A model generated the notes under the pieces. The model did not search any database. It saw only the letters and a program-made list of their open reading frames with translations, and was not told where the DNA came from. Below, piece by piece: positions 7,444 to 16,878 of a DNA stretch of 64,000 nucleotides. How positions within the stretch are numbered: the first letter of the stretch is position 1; every line of letters begins with the position of its first letter. Position numbers and translations under genes: made by a program. This DNA is from Proteinivorax tanatarense (GTDB lineage Bacteria > Bacillota > Proteinivoracia > Proteinivoracales > Proteinivoracaceae), in contig NZ_CP158367.1 of NCBI RefSeq assembly GCF_040267685.1, positions 1,984,001 to 2,048,000 on the forward strand, given 5' to 3'.

Positions 7444-8166
7444 GTTTTTGCAAAAAAAATTTCTTTTTTTAATAATTTTTTCTAACCCTAAGCTATACAT
7501 TGTTTTTAAAATCCTATTATATTGGTCCTCAGTCATAGAAGGCAATGACTTAAATTCTCCAACTACTCCCTGATTCCTATAAGGTATTAACATTAAATAG
7601 GTTTCAGCATTTAAATATTTTATAAAGTTGGCTAAGTCCTTTAAGTCATTTTTACTGTCGTTTATTTCCGGTATTAACACATATCTTAGCTCATACAATT
7701 TATTATGTTTTACTGCTTTTTTTATAGTTTTAATTACTTGCTCGTTTCCTTTACCAGTGATACGTTTATGAGTATCGTAATTAACTGCTTTTAAATCAAT
7801 CATAAAGCCATCTGTATAGCCTAGCAAAGCATCCATTTTTTTATCGCAGACATTTCCGTTAGTGTCAATAAATGTTGTAAGTTGAGTTTGCTCTTTTAGC
7901 TTAGCGAATAATTTCATTAATGGTTCCCATTGTAAAGTACATTCTCCCCCAGAAGCAGTTACACCGGCAATATAATCTTTTCTTTTTATTATATAATTAA
8001 AGGTTTCTTCCACCGTATAACTTTTAGCTTTCCTTTCAGGAATGGTTTCTGGATTATGACAGTACTGACAATTAAAGTTACATCCTTGAAGGAATAATAC
8101 CAATCTATTGCCTGGACCATCAACATAGGAAAAATCAACTATTTTATTTATGTGCAAATTATTCAT
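7441..8166 (-). CDS. Glycyl radical enzyme activase (YjjW/NrdG-like radical SAM protein)
   Basis: A 241-residue radical SAM protein with the [4Fe-4S]-SAM motif C29-x3-C33-x2-C36 (CNFNCQYC) and TASGGE near residue 80. The usual role is to generate a glycyl radical on a partner enzyme using S-adenosylmethionine. It lacks the inserted ferredoxin domain of pyruvate formate-lyase-type activases. It overlaps the upstream glycyl radical enzyme gene by 8 bases, so the partner is clear. It could be annotated as anaerobic ribonucleotide reductase activase, but no nrdD lies nearby and the adjacent enzyme is YjjI-like. Confidence 0.85.
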   Translation of the reverse strand: MNNLHINKIVDFSYVDGPGNRLVLFLQGCNFNCQYCHNPETIPERKAKSYTVEETFNYIIKRKDYIAGVTASGGECTLQWEPLMKLFAKLKEQTQLTTFIDTNGNVCDKKMDALLGYTDGFMIDLKAVNYDTHKRITGKGNEQVIKTIKKAVKHNKLYELRYVLIPEINDSKNDLKDLANFIKYLNAETYLMLIPYRNQGVVGEFKSLPSMTEDQYNRILKTMYSLGLEKIIKKRNFFCKN

Positions 8167-9658
8167 TTAACTTCCTGACCTTGCGATTAAGTATCCGCTG
8201 ATTGACTACTGCTTCAGCACCTAAATTGCCCGATAGTTGAAGATTCTTTTTACTGCTGTTGAAATTTTCAAGATCAGATTTCTTTATAAGATATCCCGTT
8301 ACTCTTATTAAATCACTGTCTTTTTGGTTTGCTGTAAAAGTTCTAATTCCTTGTTTCATGGCACCCTTGATGATGTCACACATAGCTTTGGGGTTATCTT
8401 TAACTGTTTGATCAAAAATAAATATATCACTAATCCCAGAGTTAAAATATTTATGCATTGGTATAACTGCACATAGGTGTTGATAAAGATCTGGTTCATC
8501 ACCAATAGGCACCCTTGTACCTGGAGTTTCCTCGATATCCTCAGATATTCCTGATTGAGCATGTAGCGTTAGTTTGTTAGCTGTACCTTTGCAATATTTC
8601 CCTTCAATTTCTGTCAATTTATCATAAATTAATTTAACCAACTCTAGACCTAATTTGTTTGTTTCTTCATCTTTGCCATATTTGCCGGAGCTAAACATAT
8701 TGGCAACTTCTGCTAAACCAAAAATGCCTATCATAGAACTGAATTTATCCAAGTCAATTAGGCCTTCTTGGGCTAAAAAGTCTGAATCAAAAAATTTTGA
8801 TTCTTCAACTAAAAATTCATTGCGCTTATTTGCTAACTCAGCTGCGGAGTTTACCGCTAATGGCAATAAGTTTTCTTTATAATCCTCTAAACCATCTGCT
8901 TCTTTAGCCAGTTTTAATAAGTTAATCCTGACTAACGTATGACTTCCACCGCCAATTAACAAATTGTTGTAGCAACTTACAACACCGTAGTCTCCTAGCT
9001 GTTCTTTTATAAGATTATGGTTGTGAAAATGGGGCTTACCTGTTATTAAGGCTGTTTTGGCTGCTTCTTCTAAAAAGGCATCTTCAGTGGATTTTGCGCA
9101 GTATTTTAGTGAAATATTGGGAACAGGCTGTTTTAATTCCCTTTCTGCTTTTAAAATCATTCTTCCTACCAGAGTATCATATGGACCTATATTTAAATGG
9201 CAAAATCCATCAGCTAAAACTCTATCTATGTTAATTAAAAACCATTTAATTTGTTTATAAAGTTCACATTCGCTGACACCTCCAGTAAAAGGCTGCAACA
9301 AAGTATCAACATTCCCTAAATATACTGGTTTTCCTGTAATTGAAGGAACATGATTGTAGGCAATTAACAGGGTTTGGATAGCTTCGAAAAAATCTTGTGG
9401 AGGTTTAAGCCCCAAAAATTCACTACCGTTTTCTAATAGTTTTTGATAGTCAGGCAACACATATCTAGGTCGATATGGGGCATTGCCTTCATAAAGGTCA
9501 CAAAGTATTCCCTGTTCGTAGAATCTGCGAGTTTCAGCTGATACATTTACATATGGTAGCATGTTTTCCCCTTCTATGGATAAAAAATGTTTCTTTTGCG
9601 CAACTGTTAATGTTTCGTCAGAAATAATTGAAAGTATCTTTTTTTGATTTTTTCCCAT
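8159..9658 (-). CDS. YjjI-family glycyl radical enzyme of unknown substrate
   Basis: The 499-residue protein is much shorter than pyruvate formate-lyase or NrdD (about 700 or more) and matches the YjjI type. A candidate active-site cysteine lies in VVSCYNNLL (C229). A candidate glycyl radical loop is RVTGY (residues 452-456, Gly455) close to the C terminus. The dedicated activase gene overlaps its 3' end. YjjI has no established reaction, so the substrate is unknown. Such enzymes are oxygen sensitive, fitting an anaerobic host. The ATG follows AAAGGAGG. A hairpin (9703-9732) separates it from the gene upstream. Confidence 0.8.
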   Translation of the reverse strand: MGKNQKKILSIISDETLTVAQKKHFLSIEGENMLPYVNVSAETRRFYEQGILCDLYEGNAPYRPRYVLPDYQKLLENGSEFLGLKPPQDFFEAIQTLLIAYNHVPSITGKPVYLGNVDTLLQPFTGGVSECELYKQIKWFLINIDRVLADGFCHLNIGPYDTLVGRMILKAERELKQPVPNISLKYCAKSTEDAFLEEAAKTALITGKPHFHNHNLIKEQLGDYGVVSCYNNLLIGGGSHTLVRINLLKLAKEADGLEDYKENLLPLAVNSAAELANKRNEFLVEESKFFDSDFLAQEGLIDLDKFSSMIGIFGLAEVANMFSSGKYGKDEETNKLGLELVKLIYDKLTEIEGKYCKGTANKLTLHAQSGISEDIEETPGTRVPIGDEPDLYQHLCAVIPMHKYFNSGISDIFIFDQTVKDNPKAMCDIIKGAMKQGIRTFTANQKDSDLIRVTGYLIKKSDLENFNSSKKNLQLSGNLGAEAVVNQRILNRKVRKLNE

Positions 9659-9702
9659 TATTAAATTCCTCCTTTAAATTTATTATATCAGAGGTAAAAT
9701 AC

Positions 9703-9732
9703 TAAACACAAGTTCCTAAGAACTTGTGTTTA
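9703..9732 (-). terminator. Hairpin overlapping the stop codon of the toroid-protein gene
   Basis: A perfect 13-bp stem, TAAACACAAGTTC (9703-9715) with GAACTTGTGTTTA (9720-9732). The four-base loop contains the TAG stop codon of the 9716-10612 gene. The following T tract is weak, so it may act as a partial terminator or 3' stabiliser ahead of the glycyl radical operon. Confidence 0.55.
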
Positions 9733-10612
9733 GTTTAAACATAAAGTATGTTAAATGGTATGAAAAAAATTCTTTAGACATTTTATCACTAAAATAATCT
9801 CCATAAGTTAAACAATTTTCTTTAAGGAATTTAGGCAATTGAAAATATGTACCGTTATAATAAGTCAAAGCCCATTTTTTAGCCCAGTTTAAATCTTCTT
9901 TAGGCAGAATATCTACAGCAATCTTTAGAAACTCTAAAATATCTAGCCTTTTCAAAAGCAACTCATTTATTTGTTGTTGAGATTTGATTTTCAAATAGCT
10001 ATTCAAAAATTTAACGCCTTGTTCTAACTTATGTTCATATTGAGGAAGTTGAACTAAGCTCAAAGCATGAATTACTTGCAACGTTTTAAAAGGGCAGCTC
10101 ATTCCTTTTTCAAATTTTTTACATCCTTTCCCCCATCCTCCATCTTTACTTTGCTGCTTTATAACTTTTGCAAAACTTTTTCTTACTCTGATATCCAAAG
10201 GAGGAAAGCCTGCTAACAGTAACGTTTTTAGAAAAAAACTGTCCACAGCATAACAGTGGTGATATTCACTTAGATCTTGGTTTAACATAGCAGCCCATCT
10301 GTAATTTTTATCTTGATATTCCAATATATGTCTGCAACTTTTGTGAATGTTAGGATCAGAAATATCAAAACCCCTTTGAACTAGCTTCAGCAGTATTGCA
10401 GGAGTACCATCCCAAACGTTTCCACTTCCTAAGCTACCGTCTTCATTTTGATTTGCTATTGCGTCTATATATGTTATATCGCTTTTTATATTATGTTTTA
10501 ACCTTTTTAAGGAGCATTGTGGCATATTCAAGATGTTTTTAGCAGTGAGATATCTTACATTTTCGTTGGCGTCTTCGATAAGCCACTCTAGGGTTTGAAT
10601 TTGATTAAACAT
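9716..10612 (-). CDS. Terpenoid-cyclase/prenyltransferase-toroid-like protein
   Basis: This 298-residue protein starts at ATG (10612) just behind GGGAGGAG; an upstream ATG at 10639 falls before that site and is less likely. Repeated helical segments with QNEDGSLG, RWAAML and QSKDGGWGKG resemble the alpha/alpha toroid repeats (QxxDGxW) seen in squalene cyclases and prenyltransferases. No DxDD cyclase motif or clear metal site is visible, so enzymatic activity is not assured. Cysteines occur in KGCKKFEKGMSCP. It lies upstream of the glycyl radical pair on the same strand. The function is unknown. Confidence 0.65.
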   Translation of the reverse strand: MFNQIQTLEWLIEDANENVRYLTAKNILNMPQCSLKRLKHNIKSDITYIDAIANQNEDGSLGSGNVWDGTPAILLKLVQRGFDISDPNIHKSCRHILEYQDKNYRWAAMLNQDLSEYHHCYAVDSFFLKTLLLAGFPPLDIRVRKSFAKVIKQQSKDGGWGKGCKKFEKGMSCPFKTLQVIHALSLVQLPQYEHKLEQGVKFLNSYLKIKSQQQINELLLKRLDILEFLKIAVDILPKEDLNWAKKWALTYYNGTYFQLPKFLKENCLTYGDYFSDKMSKEFFSYHLTYFMFKLNTSS

Positions 10613-10780
10613 GGTGTCTCCTCCCGCTTGTATTTCCATAAATGTAAGTTTCGACTTTAGTCCGTTTTTTTCCTGCTAAAAATATCTTATATTTAATAAT
10701 ATAAAAAAGTAGGTCTAATTGCCCATAACCCTTAATTTCAGTCTCAGAAAGTTTCCTAGATTTTGAACTGACTTAAAAAA

Positions 10781-10809
10781 GGTGCTGCCAAGTGTAGAGA
10801 GGCAGCACC
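10781..10809 (-). terminator. Terminator of the ABC exporter operon
   Basis: GGTGCTGCC (10781-10789) and GGCAGCACC (10801-10809) form a GC-rich stem flanked by A and T runs, immediately after the stop codon of the 687-residue ABC protein. Confidence 0.88.
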
Positions 10810-10814
10810 TTTTT

Positions 10815-12878
10815 TTACTGAGCTAGTTGCTCTTTATATTGGAGTTGATATAAATCATGATAAATTCCTCCATTGTTTAACAGTTCTTGATGTGTTCCCA
10901 TTTCTCTAATTTTACCTTTATGCATTACAATAATCTTATCTGCGTTTTGTATAGTAGAAAGACGATGTGCCACCACTAAAGTAGTTCTACCCTCTTGTAA
11001 CTTCTCTAATGCGTTTTGAATAATACTTTCTGTTTCGGTATCTATATTTGCAGTAGCTTCATCTAAAACTAAAATAGAAGGATCAAAAGCCAAAGCACGA
11101 GCAAAGGCTAACAATTGCCGTTGACCAGAAGATAAAGTTGAACCTCTTTCTTGAACCTCATGCTCATACCCTCCAGGAAGTTTTTCTATGAAAGTATCAG
11201 CATATATAGTTCTAGCAATTTCCTTTATCTTTTCATCGTCTATATGGTCATTGTTTAGTCTTATATTGCTTTTTATATCTCCACTAAACACAAACACATC
11301 TTGTAATACAACACCAATATTTTTCCTCAATTCTTCTTGTTTAACATCTTTAATATTTATTCCATCTACTAAGATTTCACCTTTTTGTATATCGTAAAAG
11401 CGGCTAATTAAGTTTATTATAGAAGTTTTCCCTGCCCCAGTGGCGCCAACAAAAGCTACTGTTTCTCCTGGTTTAACTTCAAAGTTAATATCCTTTAACA
11501 CCCACTCGTTGTCATTATAAGCAAACCAAACATTTTTAAATTCTATAGCGCCTTCTACTTTGGGTAGGTTTTTAGGTTCCTTAGGATTAGTAACTTCTAT
11601 TTCAGTGTCCAGCAATTGGAAAATTCTTTCTGATGAAGCCATGGCCTCTTGTAATATGTTATACTTTTCGGTTATAGCGTTAATTGGCTGGAAGAACATT
11701 CTTATATAAGTAGTGAAAGCGTAAAGCACTCCAATCTCCAAAGTTCCATCCATTACCGAACCTCCACCCCACCAAACAATGAGGGCTAATACTAAAAAGT
11801 GAAGAATATCCACAACCGGCCTATAAATAGCAAAGATTTTCACTTCCCTTAGAGCTGCACTTAAATGTCCTTTATTTATTTCATCAAACTCATTGTATTT
11901 TTTATCCTCTTGTTTAAATATCTGTACTATCTTCATCCCAGATATGTTTTCAGCTATGCTTGCATTTATTCTAGCTAGTTTTGTACGGACCTCTCGATAG
12001 GCTGCCCTAGCTTTAATTCTAAAAATAATGCTGGCAATTACTACAAAGGGAATGGCAGATAGAGCTATAAGAGCTAACTGGAAATTTAATCTAAGCATGA
12101 CTATTACTATACCAATTAACATAAAAATATCTCTAAAAGCATTAACCATGACACCAATAAACATTTCTTTTAACCTTTCGGTATCATTAGTTACCCTTGT
12201 TACCAGTCTACCTATTGGACTTTTATCAAAATATGACAGTTGAATATTTTGAAGATGTGTAAAAACCTCTACTCTTAAATTGTAAATAATTTTAAAAGAG
12301 GTTTTGTGTAAAATAAGTACTTGAGCATAATTAAGACCAAATCCTAGTAGCACTATAACTAAAAAAGTGATTCCTAGCCTTGTCAAACCTTTAACGTCAT
12401 TTTCGCGGAAATGACTATATGTGTTTTCATCCATTATATCCCCTGTAAACTCACCTTGTTCGTTGATGAAAAAAACTTCTCCTTGGCGTTCTTCTATGGT
12501 GTATTCTTCCCTTTGAAATGTAGAAGGAACTAAATAGTTTTCTCCTTCATACACCATAATTTGATACTTAGGGTTTTCAGGATAATCTTTATCAAGGTGC
12601 CTTTCTTTAATAAATACTTTACCTTGATGTTCAATACCTTCTTGAGGTTCTTCGCCTGGTTCAAAAGCTATCATGGGGGAGGTGAATATATAGTCATCAA
12701 TCGCTACCGCCACAATATATGGTCTAGCTATCTGAATTCCAGTGACTACAGCAAGCAATAGTATTGAAATTAAAAATGCTTTCCAATATGGTGCACTATA
12801 TTTTAATAACCTTTTCATTAATCGCCCGTCATATGCTTTGCCTAATTTTTCTTCTTCATGGTAATTTTGATTAGCCAT
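10815..12878 (-). CDS. Heterodimeric ABC exporter subunit, BmrD/YheH type
   Basis: The 687-residue half-transporter has six membrane helices and a C-terminal nucleotide-binding domain. Between the first two helices lies an inserted, charged extracellular segment (about residues 66-160), which makes it about 100 residues longer than usual, as in Bacillus BmrD. Walker A is GATGAGKTS, the signature is LSSGQRQ and Walker B is LVLDEAT with the catalytic glutamate present. It should supply the catalytically competent site. It lies 13 bases downstream of its partner. Drug export is inferred from the family. Confidence 0.85.
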   Translation of the reverse strand: MANQNYHEEEKLGKAYDGRLMKRLLKYSAPYWKAFLISILLLAVVTGIQIARPYIVAVAIDDYIFTSPMIAFEPGEEPQEGIEHQGKVFIKERHLDKDYPENPKYQIMVYEGENYLVPSTFQREEYTIEERQGEVFFINEQGEFTGDIMDENTYSHFRENDVKGLTRLGITFLVIVLLGFGLNYAQVLILHKTSFKIIYNLRVEVFTHLQNIQLSYFDKSPIGRLVTRVTNDTERLKEMFIGVMVNAFRDIFMLIGIVIVMLRLNFQLALIALSAIPFVVIASIIFRIKARAAYREVRTKLARINASIAENISGMKIVQIFKQEDKKYNEFDEINKGHLSAALREVKIFAIYRPVVDILHFLVLALIVWWGGGSVMDGTLEIGVLYAFTTYIRMFFQPINAITEKYNILQEAMASSERIFQLLDTEIEVTNPKEPKNLPKVEGAIEFKNVWFAYNDNEWVLKDINFEVKPGETVAFVGATGAGKTSIINLISRFYDIQKGEILVDGINIKDVKQEELRKNIGVVLQDVFVFSGDIKSNIRLNNDHIDDEKIKEIARTIYADTFIEKLPGGYEHEVQERGSTLSSGQRQLLAFARALAFDPSILVLDEATANIDTETESIIQNALEKLQEGRTTLVVAHRLSTIQNADKIIVMHKGKIREMGTHQELLNNGGIYHDLYQLQYKEQLAQ

Positions 12879-12891
12879 AACTCATCCCCCT

Positions 12892-14634
12892 TTATGCGCT
12901 TCCCAGCTTTTCTTCCAACTGCTGCTTATGGTTCAGGTTGGCATACAAGCCACCTTGTTTTACTAACTCATCATGATTGCCTCTTTCTACAATTTCTCCT
13001 TGGTCCATAACAACTATTTCATCAGCGTCCTTAACAGTTGAAACACGATGAGATATAATGATACTTGTTTTATTATTCATAATATCTTCCAGTTGTTTTA
13101 ATATTTCCTCCTCTGTTTGAGTATCTACAGCGGATAGACTATCATCTAAAATTAAAATTTCTGGGTCCTTTATTATTGCTCTTGCAATAGAAATCCTTTG
13201 TTTTTGCCCTCCGGATAGAGTTACGCCGCGCTCTCCTACCATGGTGTCAAATTTTTCGGGGAACTCGATAATATTATCATAAATATGTGCAAATTTTGCT
13301 GCTTCCTCGACTTCAATGGTGTTAGTTTTTTCTAAAGCAAAAGCTATGTTATTGGAAATATCTGTTGAAAACAAAAAATTATCTTGAGGTACGTATCCTA
13401 TGCTTTCTCGTAGATTTTTTAGCTTAATATCATTAATATCTACCCCATCTACGTATATTGTTCCTCGAGGAGGATTAGCCAAACGTAACAATAAATTAAC
13501 TAAGGTAGTCTTACCACTTCCTGTTCTTCCTATTATTGCCACAGTTTTACCTTTTTTAATATTAAGGTTTATATTTTTTAAGGCCTTGTGCCCATCTTCA
13601 TATTCAAAAGATAAGTCTTTTATTTCAATATTTCCTTGAACATCTACATCTTTTGCGTTGTCGCCATCATAGATATCCGGCTGTTCATCTAAAATTGCAT
13701 TCAGTCTATCCATAGAAGCTCTACCACGCTGTAAAACATTAATAACCCAACCTATGGCCATCATAGGCCAAATCAGCATGACCAAATAGCTATTAAAAGC
13801 AACAAAGTCACCTATAGAAATACTGCCATTTATTACTGCTCTACCTCCAAACATTACTATTAAAATTACACTTGCTGTAGCTAAAACTTGTACTAAGGGC
13901 TCTAACATACCCCAAACTTTAACTAAGTGAACATTTGTATCCACATGCTTTTGTGCAGCTTCTTCAAACCTCTTTATTTCTTCATCCTCTTGAACAAATG
14001 CCTTCACCACTCTTGCTCCTTCTAGGTTTTCCTGTACTGATTCAGTCATGGTAGAAAAAGCAGCTTGAACGTTTTTAAATCTACTATGAATTATCCTGCC
14101 AAAAGAACTGGCTGATACAGCTAAAATAGGCAATGGTATAATTGCGATTAAAGTCAGCTGCCAGCCCACTTGAGCTACCATCAGCCCTCCAGCTAATAAA
14201 GTTAATACAATAGCATCGGTAGCCATAATAATCCCACCACCAAAAGCCATGCGAACAGCGTTAATATCATTGGTAGCATGTGCCATTAAATCGCCTGTTT
14301 TCATTCTATTAAAATAGTTAGGGGACATCTTTTGAAGGTGTGCAAAAAGTTTAGTCCTAAGATAATATTCCAACCTTCTTGCAGATCCAGTAATGAATAT
14401 TCTCCACAACGCTCTGCCAAATCCCATAATCAAACCAATCCCTAGTATCATTAATGCATACATCAACAAACCTCTTGCATCAAGCATACCTTGGGCTAAA
14501 CTGTCGGTTATATTACCCAACAGCCTTGGGACCATCATCTGAACTACATTAACTACTAGTAGCCAAAAAATCCCAAAAAAATAGTACCACTTATACTTTC
14601 TAAAAAATTGAGTCAGATACCTGAATACTCCCAT
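12892..14634 (-). CDS. Heterodimeric ABC exporter subunit with degenerate ATP site, BmrC/YheI type
   Basis: A 580-residue half-transporter with six membrane helices and a C-terminal ABC ATPase. Walker A is GRTGSGKTT and the signature is LSGGQKQ. Walker B reads LILDDSLSAVD, so the catalytic glutamate is replaced by aspartate. This is characteristic of the non-canonical subunit in BmrCD, LmrCD and TM287/288-like heterodimers. The order and relative sizes of the two genes match Bacillus bmrC-bmrD. A TTCGACA sequence upstream (14655-14661) resembles a Spo0A box but is weak evidence alone. Confidence 0.86.
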   Translation of the reverse strand: MGVFRYLTQFFRKYKWYYFFGIFWLLVVNVVQMMVPRLLGNITDSLAQGMLDARGLLMYALMILGIGLIMGFGRALWRIFITGSARRLEYYLRTKLFAHLQKMSPNYFNRMKTGDLMAHATNDINAVRMAFGGGIIMATDAIVLTLLAGGLMVAQVGWQLTLIAIIPLPILAVSASSFGRIIHSRFKNVQAAFSTMTESVQENLEGARVVKAFVQEDEEIKRFEEAAQKHVDTNVHLVKVWGMLEPLVQVLATASVILIVMFGGRAVINGSISIGDFVAFNSYLVMLIWPMMAIGWVINVLQRGRASMDRLNAILDEQPDIYDGDNAKDVDVQGNIEIKDLSFEYEDGHKALKNINLNIKKGKTVAIIGRTGSGKTTLVNLLLRLANPPRGTIYVDGVDINDIKLKNLRESIGYVPQDNFLFSTDISNNIAFALEKTNTIEVEEAAKFAHIYDNIIEFPEKFDTMVGERGVTLSGGQKQRISIARAIIKDPEILILDDSLSAVDTQTEEEILKQLEDIMNNKTSIIISHRVSTVKDADEIVVMDQGEIVERGNHDELVKQGGLYANLNHKQQLEEKLGSA

Positions 14635-14765
14635 ATATGTACCCCCTTTTTTTACTTCGACACCCTAATTATATCATGTAATTTATCTTTACACAATCGT
14701 AATATAAGCGTTATTTTTCATTTATTGTATATTGTTTGCAAATTCAGTTTTTATTTGCAAAAAAA

Positions 14766-14788
14766 AGTGACTGTACCTACAGCCACTC
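14766..14788 (-). terminator. Terminator of the rubrerythrin gene
   Basis: AGTGACTGT / ACAGCCACT forms a stem, with a run of eight As on the left giving a U tract on the minus-strand transcript. Confidence 0.8.
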
Positions 14789-14799
14789 TTTAGGGGGAA

Positions 14800-15294
14800 T
14801 TATTCTATTATTTCAAATGCTTTTGAACCTGCTCCGCAGATAACACATTTGTCCACCGGTTTTAGTTCAACATTGCCACAAATCTTACATAAGTGAAAAG
14901 TGTATTCTTCATCGGAATCTATGTTGTCAAGCATTTTTTGATATAGTTCTGCATGAACCCTCTCTGCTTCCATGGCAAACTTAAAAGATCTTGCAGCCTG
15001 CTTTTCACCTACTTCTTCTGCTCTTTTAACCATGTCAGGATACATTTTTTCAAATTCAAAAGTTTCTCCTTCCACTCCTTCTTTAAGGTTTTCTTCTGTA
15101 CTTCCAATGCCGTTCATAGCTTTTAAATGGGAATGGGCATGGATCGTTTCAGCCAAAGCCGCTGCTTTAAACATTTTAGCTGCATTTTTATGCCCTTCCT
15201 TTTCAGCATGCTTTGAAAAAGCTAAGTATTTTCTATTTGCTTGTGATTCACCAGCAAATGCCTCTTTTAAGTTTTCTAAAGTTTTTTTATCCAT
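14800..15294 (-). CDS. Rubrerythrin
   Basis: A 164-residue protein with the ferritin-like diiron domain: ExxxN in FAGESQANRKY and ExxH in ALAETIHAH and AEAERVHAE. A C-terminal rubredoxin-like domain (CKICGN..CVICGAGS) follows. Rubrerythrin reduces hydrogen peroxide in anaerobes. The ATG at 15294 is preferred over an in-frame TTG at 15309 because that codon is inside the GGAGGG site. A rubredoxin gene and a PerR-like regulator in the window suit the same defence. Two copies of a palindrome related to TTGTAGAATTTTACAA lie upstream (15331 and 15453). Confidence 0.95.
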   Translation of the reverse strand: MDKKTLENLKEAFAGESQANRKYLAFSKHAEKEGHKNAAKMFKAAALAETIHAHSHLKAMNGIGSTEENLKEGVEGETFEFEKMYPDMVKRAEEVGEKQAARSFKFAMEAERVHAELYQKMLDNIDSDEEYTFHLCKICGNVELKPVDKCVICGAGSKAFEIIE

Positions 15295-15585
15295 ATGTAA
15301 TCCCTCCAAAATATAATTTCTAATAGACTATTGCAAAATTCTACAACACTTAATATGACAATTAAAAAGTACCCCAAGCCAGCTATCATAATGTCATTTT
15401 TAAGCCTAGGCTAAGAATCTGAGGTTTATTTCTACTTTTATCCATGCTATAGTTCTAGAATTTTACAATTCCTAATAAATTTTTATTAAATTGTTATTAG
15501 ATAATAATTAAATTTTTTATTAAATAGACCTTTGAAGTAATAGTAATTATTCTTAATTAGATTATACATTGAGTGATATAGGCTG
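15295..15585. other. Non-coding stretch upstream of rubrerythrin
   Basis: About 290 AT-rich bases between rubrerythrin and the FolC-like gene. It holds TTGCAAAATTCTACAA (15331-15346) and TTCTAGAATTTTACAA (15453-15468), two related palindromes in opposite orientation. I see no ORF, no clear terminator for the FolC-like gene and no strong PerR box. Confidence 0.5.
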
Positions 15586-16878
15586 TCAAGTATTTTGATA
15601 AACTTTTTTTATTTCTCCTAACAAAGATTGTGTGCCAAATACACATATATTTAAAATATCGTTATCCTCTATGTATTTTATAGCTTTTTGAGGGTTTGGT
15701 ATTATTTTAAGATTTGTGCCGTAAAATTTCTTGTTATCAAAAGGGTATTGAGTTTGGGTGGTTTCGGTCAATATTATTAAGTCAAATTTATCGGCAAGTT
15801 GCTCAATTACTCCATTTAGATCTTTGTCCTTGGGTAATGCTAACAAGCAGGCTTTTTTGCCATGCATATGAAGTTTATCTAAAAATGTGGATACTTCTTT
15901 AGCCGATTCACTGCTGACCATACCATCAAACAAAAGGGTTTTGGTAGGTGTTTTTATGACTTCGCATCTGCCAGGCAATTTTAAGTTATTAGCTATAGAA
16001 TTTAAAGTGGATTCGTTTAAAGTGACATTACCTAAAAATTTTGCCGCAACAGTTGCTGTTACAAAATTTTCGGTAATGTATTGGGGCAAGGGGGGAAATT
16101 GAAGATTATACCTTTTAGAATCTATTTTTAGCTTGGTTGTTGACTCATCATTCCTAATTACAAAATCCTTGTTAAACTCTTTTGTCTTTATGTCAAATTT
16201 TGTTGCCTGCTTTTTAAATTGCCTATGGACCATGCTATTTACTTGTTTAGATATAACCGCATGTGTAGTGTTATTGTTCATAGCTTTTATTTTAGTTTGA
16301 GATATTTCTTCTAACGAATTACCAAGTCTGTATTTATGTTCTTTAAAAATAGGGGTAAAAATGATTTTTTTTCCCATCTTATAAGTATCATCATATAAAC
16401 CGCCTCTCCCAGCTTCCAGAATATTTAGTTGTGTTTTATTTTCATTAAAATACTTTAAAGCTGCAACCAACATTATACCATTTGGGCCAAGATATTTAGG
16501 AGGTTTTATGCTATTCCCCACTGCATTTATGTTTTTTTCAAGGGCTTTAACTATTCTATTTAAATCGTCGCTACTTATTTTTTCTCCGTCTACTTGAATA
16601 CGTTCTTTAAAATCAATTAAGTGAGGGCTTTTAAACAACCCCACCTTAATGCTGTGTCTTTTTAAAATTTCACCAAGAATTTCTGCTGTGCTCCCCTTAC
16701 CCTTGCTTCCTATAACAATAATATTTCTATCTATCACAGAATCAACAGAAGAAATACTTAGTAGTTTCCTTGTTATACAAGGGGACCTGAACTGGCTATC
16801 GTGATAATCAAGGGGAATTTTTTCGCCTATTTTATTATAAAACGAATAAATTATATCAATACTATTTTCTATACTCAT
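15586..16878 (-). CDS. FolC-like Mur ligase family protein
   Basis: The 430-residue protein has a FolC-type ATP loop, GSKGKGS (residues 57-63), and FKSPHLIDFKERIQVDGE, close to the folylpolyglutamate synthase substrate loop. The region normally reading GLGGRLDATN is replaced by AGRGGLYDDT, so it is divergent. The C-terminal ligase domain (from about 300) includes FDGMVSSESAKE. It overlaps the upstream MurF-like gene by 17 bases, implying coupled translation. It could be a true FolC, but the pairing and divergence suggest a different amide ligase. The substrate is unknown. Confidence 0.7.
   Translation of the reverse strand: MSIENSIDIIYSFYNKIGEKIPLDYHDSQFRSPCITRKLLSISSVDSVIDRNIIVIGSKGKGSTAEILGEILKRHSIKVGLFKSPHLIDFKERIQVDGEKISSDDLNRIVKALEKNINAVGNSIKPPKYLGPNGIMLVAALKYFNENKTQLNILEAGRGGLYDDTYKMGKKIIFTPIFKEHKYRLGNSLEEISQTKIKAMNNNTTHAVISKQVNSMVHRQFKKQATKFDIKTKEFNKDFVIRNDESTTKLKIDSKRYNLQFPPLPQYITENFVTATVAAKFLGNVTLNESTLNSIANNLKLPGRCEVIKTPTKTLLFDGMVSSESAKEVSTFLDKLHMHGKKACLLALPKDKDLNGVIEQLADKFDLIILTETTQTQYPFDNKKFYGTNLKIIPNPQKAIKYIEDNDILNICVFGTQSLLGEIKKVYQNT

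Noticed and set aside
9659-9702. FNR site (TTGAT-N4-ATCAA) ahead of the glycyl radical enzyme.
   Set aside because: No such site is visible there, so control by the FNR-like regulator is not claimed.
15480-15580. PerR box near rubrerythrin (TTATTAGATAATAA).
   Set aside because: It matches the TTATAATNATTATAA consensus poorly and lies about 200 bases from the start codon in very AT-rich DNA.
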